64,000 bases of DNA from Pseudonocardia sp. EC080619-01 (GTDB lineage: Bacteria > Actinomycetota > Actinomycetes > Mycobacteriales > Pseudonocardiaceae): the NCBI RefSeq assembly GCF_001420995.1, contig NZ_CP012185.1, positions 248,001 through 312,000 of the forward strand. Direction: 5' to 3'. The first letter of the stretch is position 1. Each line of letters starts with the position of its first letter. Below are positions 57,070-64,000 of this stretch, in pieces. The notes beneath the pieces are model-generated. The model saw only the letters and a list, made by a program, of their open reading frames with translations, was not told where the DNA came from and made no database searches. The position numbers were made by a program, and so were the translations under genes.

Positions 57070-58376
57070 ACCGTGTCAAGCCGCGATAGCGGGTTGTGGT
57101 GCGGTGATGGTGAACATCCTCCGGTCACGCAGCAGGGCCCACAGGACGTCGACCAGGCGTCTGGCCAAGGCGAGCAGAGCCTGGGTATGAAGCATTCTTT
57201 CGCTGCGTTTGCGCTGGTAGAAGGCCCGGGACGGGCCATTGACCTTGAGGCTGGACAGTGCGGCCATGTAGAACACTCGCCGCAGGCGGCGGTTGTAGCG
57301 TCGTGGGCGACGCAGGTTCCCGCTGATCCGGCCGGAGTCCTGGGGCACCGGGACGAGTCCGGCGTAGGAGGCCAGCCGCCCTGGAGAGGTGAATCCGCCC
57401 AGTTCAGGGCCGACACCGCCGTGGGTGGCGGTGAGGAACTCCGCGCCCAGGATGGGTCCGAGACCGGGCAGCGACTCGATGATCGCCGCGTCCGGGTGGG
57501 AGCGGAACACGGTGGTGATCAGCTTGTCGGTGTCCTTGATCTCCCGGTCGAGTTCCAGCAGTCGTCGGGCCAGGCCGGCAACAAGGATCGCGGTCCGCGT
57601 CTCGCTGGGCAGTGCCACGGTCTGGGCGTGGGCGACCTCGACCGCGGTGGCGGCCATCGCAGCAATACCCGGTGCCCACGCCCGATGGGCACGCAGGTAC
57701 TCGATCACCCCTGCCTCGCCGGCGTCCCGGAGGGCCTGGGGTGTCTGGAACCCGGTGACCAGCACCAGAGCGCTGCGGGTGGAATAGTCGAATGCCGCCT
57801 CGAGACCGGGAAAGATCGACCCGAGCAGGTCACGCAGCCGGTTGACCCCGCGCACCCAGTCGGCCATCAGGTCCTCGCGATGGGCCACGAGCCGGGCCAG
57901 TTCGGCAGTGGTCTCATCAGTGGCGGTGACCGTGGTGAGGTCGGCGCCGCGCATGCGGGCGGTCTCGGCGATGACCTTCGCGTCACGGGCGTCGGTCTTG
58001 GCCTCGCCCCGGAACACGCCGCTCATCCGGTCGACGACCCGACCGGGGACATAGACCACCTGCTGGTCGGCCGCGGTGAGGACCACCTGCAGCAGCGCCG
58101 CATAGCTGCAGGTCAGGTCGATGGCCCACCGCACGTCCTGGGCCGCTTCCGCAGCGCGGGCCAGCAACGCCTCGATCGCGGCCTGGTCGTTGCTGACCTT
58201 GCGGGAGAACACCACCTTGCCGTCGGTATCGATCGCGCACGCATGGTGCGTCCTCTTCCCGACGTCGATCCCGATCCAGATCACTGGCCGTTGCGCCACG
58301 CGCAGGCTCCTGTCGTTGCAGGTCACGCCCGTGGACAACCCGCCATCAGGTCCCTAATCAGCGACGGTCCGCACAG
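57069..58376 (-). mobile_element. IS110-family element flanked by ATCCGAAT
   Basis: The transposase gene is bracketed by two copies of ATCCGAAT (57061-57068 and 58377-58384). Removing 57069-58384 leaves one copy and gives a continuous frame from the B2 gene to TAG at 58512. IS110 elements have no inverted repeats, so the true ends could differ by a few bases; the repeat may be a shared recombination core instead of a duplication. Non-coding DNA is short: about 8 bases after the gene and 40-80 before it. Confidence 0.7.
57076..58338 (-). CDS. IS110-family transposase (DEDD type)
   Basis: About 405-420 residues, intact. The RuvC-like N-terminal domain starts WIGIDVGKRTHHACAID (first Asp) and has DLTCSYAALLQVVL and EAKTDARDAKVIAETARM (the DxxDA motif, about residue 115). 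The C-terminal Tnp20 domain reads IIESLPGLGPILGAEFL and SPGRLASYAGLVPVPQDSGR, where its conserved Ser acts in strand exchange. The true start may be GTG near 58299 (VAQRPVIWIGIDVG). IS110 enzymes are guided by a bridge RNA from the element's non-coding end. Confidence 0.92.
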   Translation of the reverse strand: MSTGVTCNDRSLRVAQRPVIWIGIDVGKRTHHACAIDTDGKVVFSRKVSNDQAAIEALLARAAEAAQDVRWAIDLTCSYAALLQVVLTAADQQVVYVPGRVVDRMSGVFRGEAKTDARDAKVIAETARMRGADLTTVTATDETTAELARLVAHREDLMADWVRGVNRLRDLLGSIFPGLEAAFDYSTRSALVLVTGFQTPQALRDAGEAGVIEYLRAHRAWAPGIAAMAATAVEVAHAQTVALPSETRTAILVAGLARRLLELDREIKDTDKLITTVFRSHPDAAIIESLPGLGPILGAEFLTATHGGVGPELGGFTSPGRLASYAGLVPVPQDSGRISGNLRRPRRYNRRLRRVFYMAALSSLKVNGPSRAFYQRKRSERMLHTQALLALARRLVDVLWALLRDRRMFTITAPQPAIAA

Positions 58377-58525
58377 ATCCGAATCAGTGGCCAGGCCTGT
58401 CCAGCACGACGGGGCGGCCATTCCTTCCGAGCCACCGAAGCGACAACACCTCATCAGCCACACCCCGTCGTCCCGGGCATCCGGGGCACCAACCCCGAAC
58501 ACCTACGACCTTAGGGAGACACCGC

Positions 58526-58660
58526 ATGACCATCACCTCCAACGGCCACCCCGACGCCACTTTTCCCAGCGCCTCGAGTGGCGGCAGCCCCGACCGGGCG
58601 GCGCCACTGCTGTGGATGCGAGGCGAGCGCGCCGCGCTCGGCTCGTTCACCCACGACGGC
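58526..58660 (+). pseudogene. N-terminal fragment resembling a second GNAT acetyltransferase
   Basis: ATG 58526 has GGGAGA upstream and gives MTITSNGHPDATFPSASSGG, then APLLWMRGERAALGSFTHD. The LLWxRGERAALGPxT text is the usual first strand of GNAT proteins. After THD the frame becomes Gly/Ser/Arg-rich and unrelated, so the gene ends at a junction near 58655 that meets the 3' end of the PRTase gene. It follows the original B2 stop by 11 bases and was probably the next gene of the lasso-like operon. A lasso precursor reading (leader, then Thr-His) was considered and is less likely. Confidence 0.45.
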
Positions 58661-58745
58661 CTCGGTGGGGCACCGTTCCCGGGGTCGGGCGCCCGAGCGT
58701 CGGGCGGCGAGGGGGCCGCTGGCGCCACCGCGAGACTGACCTTTG

Positions 58746-59543
58746 TCAGGACGGGCAGGCCCCACCCGTCACCGGGCAGAGCAACGGATCGAACAGATCC
58801 GGAAGGCTGTCGATCAGAGCGCCGTGCCCGTCGTAGTAGCGGTCGAGCCAGCGCGCGACGCAGACGACGGTGACCTCACTCGCTCCCGCATCTTTCAGAG
58901 CAATAGACACGGACTGCGAGTTCCGACCGGCCACCCACGTGTCGTCGACGACCAGCACGTGCTTCCCGTGAACTCGGTCCGTCCACCGGTCCGGGATGAC
59001 AAACCGGTCCGGCAGCGGGCCGTCGCGACGATCGACCTCGATACTCGGCCCCGTCTTGATCTGGAACTTGAGGACGGACGGGTCGTCGTAGATCACGACC
59101 TGGTCGCCAAGCAGCGACACCGGGTGCTGGGTCCCGGGCCTGGTCGCCGAACACACGAACGTGACGGCCGCCCAGGGACGTCCGACCGTTGCGATGATGC
59201 AATTGCGGTGCAGGAACGCCGCCCCCCGGGCCAGAAACTTGACGTCGCGGAGGTTGTCGGCGGACGAGCCACGATCACCCTTGTATCCGTGCATGTGGTG
59301 GCCGGACTGCTGGCCCTTCACCGCATAGGACAGCGGCACGACGTGGTCGGCGAGACGCTCGACGCCGAAGGTGCGCCTATGCCCAGCGCACGTATCGCAC
59401 AGCGCGGCCGACGCGGGCCCAGCACACGCCTCACAGATTCCCGCGCCGCGCTGCAGTGTCCCGAAGATCGCGCCCACCCGGTCTCTGACGAGTCGTGCAA
59501 CGCGGTCGCGTTCGGCGGGCGGGGGGTCGTGCGGTTCGGTCAT
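58746..59543 (-). CDS. Phosphoribosyltransferase-domain protein, ShosT-like
   Basis: 265 residues from ATG 59543, which overlaps the DprA-like stop by four bases; upstream extension is out-of-frame dprA. The N-terminal part has a ComF-like cysteine cluster (GICEACAGP then LCDTCAGH, about residues 35-53). The PRPP-binding loop of type I phosphoribosyltransferases is HVLVVDDTWVAGRNSQS (about residue 205), with a flexible-loop region before it. A DprA-family protein plus a PRTase is the composition of ShosTA, where the PRTase is the toxin. The same fold also occurs in ComF of natural competence, an alternative for a dprA neighbour. Confidence 0.8.
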   Translation of the reverse strand: MTEPHDPPPAERDRVARLVRDRVGAIFGTLQRGAGICEACAGPASAALCDTCAGHRRTFGVERLADHVVPLSYAVKGQQSGHHMHGYKGDRGSSADNLRDVKFLARGAAFLHRNCIIATVGRPWAAVTFVCSATRPGTQHPVSLLGDQVVIYDDPSVLKFQIKTGPSIEVDRRDGPLPDRFVIPDRWTDRVHGKHVLVVDDTWVAGRNSQSVSIALKDAGASEVTVVCVARWLDRYYDGHGALIDSLPDLFDPLLCPVTGGACPS

Positions 59544-60478
59544 CCCCAGCCCGACGCCGCCGGGGCGAGGAAGGCGTCGATCTTGCCGGGCTCCTTGACG
59601 ATGTCCTCGACAATGCGCATCACCGTCGCCGTGCTGTCGGCAACGTGCACCCCCGGCTGGCCGACCAGCTTCTGGGCCCACTGGTTGGCAGCGACGACCA
59701 GTTCGGTGAGGATGACGGGACGCCCGTGGGCGACTCCTGCGCGCGCCTGGATCCGCGCGCCGCTGTACTCGCCTGCCTCGACGACGACCGTCGCCCGACC
59801 GTAGCCGGACATTACGGAGTTGCGCATCGGGAAGGTGTGCTTGCCGGGCGGGGCGTCGGGCCAGAACTGCGACAGCAGTAGCCCTTCGCGGGCGACCGCG
59901 TCCTGCAGCTTGCGGTTCTCCGCCGGGTAGTAGCGGTTGATCCCCGTGCCGATGACGGCGACCGCGCGACCGCCCGCCTCCAGCGTGGCGGTGTGTGCGG
60001 CGGCGTCGATCCCCTTCGCCAGCCCGGACACGACGGTGACACCACGCTCGACCAGGCCCAGGGCTACCGACCGTGCGATGGACAGCCCGCGCTCAGACGC
60101 GGTCCGGGAGCCGACGACGGACACCGACACTTCGTCGCTGACCAGACGGCCGCGGTGGAACAGCACCGGCGGGAGGTCGTGGACAGCGCGAAACTGCTCC
60201 GGATACGCGTCGTCGAGGAAGGTCAGGAACCCAAGACCGGCGGCCTGCCAGGCCTCGATGTCCCGGCGGGCTGCCGTCAACTCCTCCGCCTCGCCGTACA
60301 GACCGGCGGGATTGTGGGTGTGCCATAGGTCGAGGGCACTCTCACGCGGGCCGACCTCGGCGACGACGTCGGCGTAGGTCATCCGCTTCGGGCGGTTGCG
60401 CAGCAGTGCAACGAGCGCCGCACGTTCCGCGTCATCCCACACCGGTCCGAGAGTAGAGCTATCAGCGAGTCCTGACAC
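59540..60478 (-). CDS. DprA/Smf-family protein, ShosA-like
   Basis: About 312 residues. The Rossmann-like DprA core is well kept: VSVVGSRTASERGLSIARSV (about residue 118), VVSGLAKGIDAAAHTATLEA (about 148), AVIGTGINRYYPAENRKLQD (about 172), FPMRNSVMSGYGRATVVVEA (about 215) and HGRPVILT. Start GTG 60478 is preferred to GTG 60490 because GGGAGG lies at proper spacing only for the former. It leads a two-gene operon with the PRTase. In ShosTA the DprA-like member is the antitoxin; in competence DprA loads RecA. Isolation on an accessory region and tight overlap favour the former. Confidence 0.85.
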   Translation of the reverse strand: MSGLADSSTLGPVWDDAERAALVALLRNRPKRMTYADVVAEVGPRESALDLWHTHNPAGLYGEAEELTAARRDIEAWQAAGLGFLTFLDDAYPEQFRAVHDLPPVLFHRGRLVSDEVSVSVVGSRTASERGLSIARSVALGLVERGVTVVSGLAKGIDAAAHTATLEAGGRAVAVIGTGINRYYPAENRKLQDAVAREGLLLSQFWPDAPPGKHTFPMRNSVMSGYGRATVVVEAGEYSGARIQARAGVAHGRPVILTELVVAANQWAQKLVGQPGVHVADSTATVMRIVEDIVKEPGKIDAFLAPAASGWG

Positions 60479-60627
60479 CTGGCTGTTCACCTCCCTCTGG
60501 TCGTCACGAGCACATGCCGAACATGCGTTCGATTATGGCGCATGACCAGGCTCTCTGTCATCAACGGGCGACACGCGTCGCCGGTTACAGGTAGGTAAGG
60601 CTTGTCATGCGATCGAGGCAGACCTTC

Positions 60628-60927
60628 TCACCCCGCCAGCTGGGCCGCGTCCTGGCCCTGCAACACAGCGCACACCGTCGACGGGCACCAGTGGGGCCCG
60701 CCGCGGGCGGTCGGCACGCCCTCTGCGGTCAATGCCGCGCCAATCGCGGCCTGCGTCTCCCCACGGTCGTGGTCGGCCAGGATCTGGCGCACGACGTCGT
60801 CCGACACCGGGTCGGGCGGCCCCGCCGAGCACCGGCGGCACGCTTCGCAGCCAGCCCACTCGCGGGTGCGCCGGCCGATCAGCCACCGCTCGTACCGCGA
60901 CGCGCTGGCGATGATGTTCGCCGTCAT
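60628..60927 (-). CDS. Small hypothetical protein with recombinase-like tail
   Basis: 99 residues; ATG 60927 follows GGAGAG. A Cys pair (GCEACRRC, about residue 27) precedes VRQILADHDRGETQAAIGAA and EGVPTARGGPHWCPSTVCAV, which resembles the recombinase-domain motif of serine integrases (AxxLNxEGVPTPRGxxWxxSTVxxxL). It lacks the catalytic serine domain, so it is a stand-alone DNA-binding protein of plasmid type. Function not known. Confidence 0.6.
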   Translation of the reverse strand: MTANIIASASRYERWLIGRRTREWAGCEACRRCSAGPPDPVSDDVVRQILADHDRGETQAAIGAALTAEGVPTARGGPHWCPSTVCAVLQGQDAAQLAG

Positions 60928-61352
60928 CTCTCCAGCGCCGGGTCAGGGCGTTTCCCGCCCTCGGTGGGGCCCTCGGAAAGCGACACCACCTGAACCACAG
61001 CGAACCCACACGGGCGCTCCACCCGACTCGCGCACCTCTCCAGGCCCGACGGCAGCCGCGACGACCTTGCACCCGCAACCCGGCGACCGGACCGAGCGAC
61101 CGGGGCCGTCAGAAGGTCGGCGGCCGGGGATGACCGCCGCACCCTGCCCGCCCGTGCGGGCACCGGTGCGATGAACCGCTCGCTGACGCCATCCGGGCGA
61201 GATCACCTGCAGCCGGTTCCCAGCATGCGGTTGCTGCCGGGCAGTGGTGATCCCACGCCGGACGGGCCAGCAGCGAACCCCCGCCCGAGCCCACCCGGGC
61301 GCGCCCAGACAGGTGCTGTCACCCACCGGTACGACTCGACCAGGAGACCACC
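60928..61352. other. Intergenic stretch, divergent promoters
   Basis: About 425 bases separating the recombinase-like gene (reverse) from a zinc-binding hypothetical (forward). Only weak frames with Arg/Pro-rich text. It should contain both promoters; no palindrome stood out. Confidence 0.35.
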
Positions 61353-62129
61353 ATGACCGATCACCACTCCACCACCGAGGACAGCACCGGCGACACCGGC
61401 GAGCTGGGCCGGTTCCTCCCGGATGGCCGGGTCACCCTGCATCGGTGCCCCTGCGCGACCGAGGCCGCGGCGTTGCGCCCGGCCGATCGCCGCGGCCGGA
61501 TCATGTCCGACCCTGACTGGGACACCCACCAGACCGTGACCTGCCCGCAGTGCGGGCGCTACGGCCGTCTCGACCCCACCGACACCGCCCATGCCCCCGT
61601 AGCGGTGCTCGGCATCGCACCACTGCCCGCTGGCTGCGACGACTGCGGCGCCACACGCGGCGAGCCCTGCCGGCAGCCGTTCTGCCCCGGCCAGGACCTC
61701 CTCGACCCCGCCCCGGCCGACGACCAGGACGCCTGCGCCGGCGGGGGCGGCGTCGCGGTGCCCTACACGGCGCGCGGGCTGCTCATGAAGCTTCCCTCGA
61801 CGATGCGGATCTGGCGGTACTGGGCGAGCCGTGCACTTCATCCCGGCAACGCCGACTGGCGACGCGGTGCGCTGCGCTCGACCGCGCAGGCCACCGTCGA
61901 GGTGTGGCGGCTGCGCCGCGGCCTGCGCAACGGTCCGGTCGAGATCGTGAGCACCGCCGATGTCGGCCACGTCGACGTCGCCGAACTGTTCGATCACCTC
62001 GCTGGCCGCGTCGGCACCGCCGGCCAGCACCATGCGCTGTTCGCGTTGCGGATCGCCCAAGGATGGGGCGACTCGGTGGCCATCGACCTCGTCGACGCCG
62101 CCGCGGTCTGGCGCAGGGTCCCGTCCTGA
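61353..62129 (+). CDS. Hypothetical protein with cysteine motifs
   Basis: 258 residues; ATG follows AGGAGA. Two probable zinc sites: CPCATEAA with VTCPQCGRYG (about residues 33-72) and CDDCGATRGEPC with FCPG (about 95-112). The C-terminal half is helical (RIWRYWASRALHP, then AELFDHLAGRVGTAGQHHAL). The CxDCGATxGxPC pattern is common in actinobacterial plasmid and phage proteins (zinc-finger of the zf-CHC type). No enzymatic motif. It opens a run of small forward genes to the window end. Confidence 0.6.
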   Translation: MTDHHSTTEDSTGDTGELGRFLPDGRVTLHRCPCATEAAALRPADRRGRIMSDPDWDTHQTVTCPQCGRYGRLDPTDTAHAPVAVLGIAPLPAGCDDCGATRGEPCRQPFCPGQDLLDPAPADDQDACAGGGGVAVPYTARGLLMKLPSTMRIWRYWASRALHPGNADWRRGALRSTAQATVEVWRLRRGLRNGPVEIVSTADVGHVDVAELFDHLAGRVGTAGQHHALFALRIAQGWGDSVAIDLVDAAAVWRRVPS

Positions 62130-62421
62130 ACCAGGCCTCTCGGGCGGCTCACCGATCACAGGAGATCGAGCAGCTCGCCCGGATCGCAGCGGGCGCCGCC
62201 AGCTGCTCGGCTACGCCTGCCTGGACCCCGATGACCGGTGGCGGATACGCCAGGTAGCGCTCTACCCCGCCCGCCAAGCAACCTGGACCGGCCCGTCCCC
62301 GAGCCAGAAACAGTGCTGGTCGGCGCCCCCGGACATAGTCGAACAGGGCAGGGAGGCGTTCCGCCGCCTCGCCCACCGGACTGCGATCGCCGAGTGCGCC
62401 GCCCTGCCGCCGTCACCGTGA
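62127..62421 (+). pseudogene. Hypothetical plasmid protein with one frameshift
   Basis: After the preceding stop, one frame reads NQASRAAHRSQEIEQLARIA, and a one-base shift near 62195 continues as RRQLLGYACLDPDDRWRIRQ, then VALYPARQATWTG and REAFRRLAHRTAIAECAALP to TGA at 62419-62421. Codon use is coding-like in both parts. No family was recognised. It may have been coupled to the zinc-binding gene. Confidence 0.45.
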
Positions 62422-62844
62422 TCAACCGGCCACTGCGCTGCAGGATCGGGAGCGGTGCGCGGCTGGGCTTCGGGTGCTCGGTCGGTGCGACTGGACCGCC
62501 CGAAGGTCAGCACACCCCGGGGTGGGCTACGCGCCGATAACCCGCCGCCGACCCGCCCGGGTGAATGCCGCCGCTGATCCGCAGACTTCGGCGCGGTGCC
62601 GGCGTGTCCGTGCCCGACTCGAGCGGGCGTGTCGATGGAACGGTTGTCCTCGCTCGCGTCCGGTGCCGGTCGGATCGGGTGTGCGGCCGGTTCCGCGGGA
62701 CGGGGTGGGTCGTGGTCGCGGCGGCGGGCTCACACCGGTCGGGTCAGCACCGGGTTCCCGCCGGCCCTGCGGGCCCCACCCCGGGCCGTGCTGAGGCTGC
62801 GCCGCGTTCCAGCCGCACCGACCGAGCACCCGGAGGTCTTCGAG
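62422..62844. other. Intergenic stretch, no gene seen
   Basis: About 420 bases. Frames on the + strand are Arg/Gly-rich without motif. No RNA gene or clear terminator was found. Confidence 0.35.
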
Positions 62845-63090
62845 ATGACCGAGAAGTTCCGCATCGAGAACGGGCTGTTGCTCAGTGACGACCAGACGAT
62901 CGTCCGGTTCACCGACGGGTGCACCGACGAGCACAGCCTCATCCCCGGCGCGCACGAGGCCGGGGAGGTCGTGCCGTGCCCGGACTGCACCAGCGAGCAC
63001 CGCATCGCCGGCGCCCTGGTGATCCCGACCGCGCACAACATCACCATCACCCAGGCCGAGCCCGCCCCGGCCGCTGAGCCCGACGCCTGA
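62845..63090 (+). CDS. Small hypothetical protein with a CxxC pair
   Basis: 81 residues from ATG 62845 behind CGGAGG; a longer frame to 62596 is Arg-rich and unlikely. Text: KFRIENGLLLSDDQTIVRFT, HEAGEVVPCPDCTSEHRIAG and an Ala/Glu/Pro tail. Single CPDC with a nearby His suggests a small metal-binding fold. Plasmid-type accessory gene of unknown role. Confidence 0.55.
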   Translation: MTEKFRIENGLLLSDDQTIVRFTDGCTDEHSLIPGAHEAGEVVPCPDCTSEHRIAGALVIPTAHNITITQAEPAPAAEPDA

Positions 63091-63145
63091 CCAGCTACGA
63101 GGTCGCCGAGCTCACCGCCGCCCACGACGAGCAGGAGCTACAGCG

Positions 63146-63436
63146 ATGCCAGAGAACCACGACCCGTGGCAACGCCCCGTCGAGCACCACGGGACCGCGT
63201 TCGCCGACCCGCCAGCAGCCGCCTCACACGATCACTTCACGGCATTCGCCCAGGGCGCGCTGGCGTGGAGCGACACCTACCGGATCGAGTACGCCGACGA
63301 ACCCGATACCGGTGAGCCCACCGTCGACATGGACGGCTGGGAGCCCTCCGACGCCGAGCTCGCCGCCGAGTGGGCCATCACCGAAGACGACCGTCGGGTC
63401 GACGCCACCGAACCGGACGACGATCCCGAAGCCTGA
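63146..63436 (+). CDS. Small acidic hypothetical protein
   Basis: 96 residues, about a quarter Asp plus Glu. ATG follows AGGAG. AFAQGALAWSDTYRIEYADE, then DMDGWEPSDAELAAEWAITE are its best-formed parts. Small acidic proteins are frequent on actinobacterial conjugative plasmids; some mimic DNA or act as anti-restriction factors, but nothing here proves that. Confidence 0.55.
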   Translation: MPENHDPWQRPVEHHGTAFADPPAAASHDHFTAFAQGALAWSDTYRIEYADEPDTGEPTVDMDGWEPSDAELAAEWAITEDDRRVDATEPDDDPEA

Positions 63437-63484
63437 CCACCCCTCACCGACCGGGCGCAACCACGAACAACCAGGAGGCACCTC

Positions 63485-63973
63485 ATGCTCGACATCACGG
63501 AGTGGCGCGACCGCCACCAGAAGTCGATCGACGCCCGCCTGCGCGAACTCGGGATCGCCGGGTCGGAGGAGAGCCGTCCCGGGGCGGGCTACTACTACGG
63601 CGACATCATGCCCGGCGAGTGGTACGACGAGAACGCCGTACGTGACCTCGGGCTGATGCCCGACGGATCCTTCCGCGCCCCGGCCGTCGGGCTCGCGGCG
63701 GCCTCGCTCGACGACGCCCGCCACGACCTGATGGCCGCCCGCGACAACCGCGACCACCACGGCGACCGGTCACTGCCGGCATTGAACGCGGTCTGTCACG
63801 CCAACGTGGCCGTGCACCGCGCCGAGCAGGCCCTCGCCGAGGCCGAGCAACGCGAGGCCGCCGGCGAGCTGTGCTCCGGCAGGGATCCCCGCCGTCGGAT
63901 GGCCGACGACGAGCTGCTCCTGCACACCAGTCTGGGCCTGCGCGAGCCGGCCGAGCACGAGCCCGACCTCTGA
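63485..63973 (+). CDS. Hypothetical protein, helical
   Basis: 162 residues with a strong AGGAGG site. It opens MLDITEWRDRHQKSIDARLR, has a Gly/Tyr patch (GAGYYYGDIMPGEWYDENAV, about residues 38-57) and then long helices (NVAVHRAEQALAEAEQREAA). It ends LGLREPAEHEPDL. No family recognised. It follows the acidic gene by 48 bases and probably shares its transcript. Confidence 0.55.
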   Translation: MLDITEWRDRHQKSIDARLRELGIAGSEESRPGAGYYYGDIMPGEWYDENAVRDLGLMPDGSFRAPAVGLAAASLDDARHDLMAARDNRDHHGDRSLPALNAVCHANVAVHRAEQALAEAEQREAAGELCSGRDPRRRMADDELLLHTSLGLREPAEHEPDL

Positions 63974-64000
63974 TCAAGCCCAGCGGCCACACCCGGTGTG

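Noticed and set aside
56836..58836. A 666-codon open frame on the + strand
   Set aside because: It runs antisense through the whole IS110 transposase and is a product of GC-rich third positions; only its first 80 codons overlap real B2 sequence.
58526..58873. Lasso precursor peptide at 58526
   Set aside because: The LLWxRGERAALG text fits a GNAT first strand better, and no Gly/Ala/Ser-led ring with an acid at position 7-9 follows the Thr.
58746..59543. Natural competence pair ComF-DprA
   Set aside because: No comEA, comEC or other competence gene is nearby, and the four-base overlap on an accessory region fits a two-gene module better; it remains an alternative.

Overview
The window is high-GC DNA with actinobacterial codon use, GTG starts and many 4-base stop/start overlaps. 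It looks like an accessory region (plasmid or integrative element) of a Pseudonocardiaceae-like actinomycete; the genus is an inference from gene content, not a measured fact. Signs of mobility are dense: a prim-pol replication gene cut by the window edge, a tRNA-Thr 3' half that looks like an attachment-site relic, complete IS21, IS5 and IS110 elements, remnants of at least four more transposases, and plasmid-type genes (ssb, a DUF1173 protein, small acidic and zinc-binding proteins).

Layout. 0-10 kb: prim-pol end, tRNA-Thr half, AraC regulator, IS256 relic, an internally deleted siderophore-binding lipoprotein, and a multidrug-type MFS gene split by an IS5-family element that itself carries an IS21-family element (nested insertion with readable target duplications). 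10-25.7 kb: a complete staphyloferrin B-type siderophore locus. sbnA-C-D-E-F-G-H lie in one tightly overlapping operon in the Staphylococcus aureus gene order, with sbnB inverted at the far end; next come a siderophore-binding lipoprotein, a DtxR-family regulator with an altered primary metal site, a two-component system and a frameshifted FetB-like permease. 26-32 kb: DUF1173 and coiled-coil proteins, a decayed IS21 element, a PPOX flavoprotein and a frameshifted orphan gene.

32-43 kb: two catabolic blocks. The first (alpha/beta hydrolase, SDR, SMP-30 lactonase, FAH hydrolase, quinone oxidoreductase, acyl-CoA synthetase, divergent TetR) lies between two copies of one IS-end sequence. The second (CoA-transferase, enoyl-CoA hydratase, truncated acyl-CoA synthetase) is cut at both ends. 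43-45 kb: a three-gene XRE / ImmA-IrrE peptidase / PIN-like operon. 47.6-53.6 kb: ssb, then a thiamine-diphosphate lyase plus PaaK-like ligase plus TetR, resembling the actinobacterial 2-hydroxyisobutyryl-CoA lyase/ligase module, then a scar made of three broken genes.

53.7-58.7 kb: a lasso-peptide-like cluster: a 41-residue peptide, an asparagine-synthase-type macrolactam synthetase, a GNAT acetyltransferase and a B2-type leader protease into which an IS110 element has inserted. Its composition recalls the acetylated lasso peptide albusnodin, but no RRE domain was found and three of the genes carry single-base frameshifts. 58.7-60.5 kb: a DprA-family / phosphoribosyltransferase pair like the ShosTA toxin-antitoxin defence system. 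60.6-64 kb: small plasmid-type hypotheticals.

About a dozen otherwise good genes differ from an intact reading frame by one base, often in a run of G or C. This is either widespread decay or residual sequencing indels, and it decides how many of these systems work.
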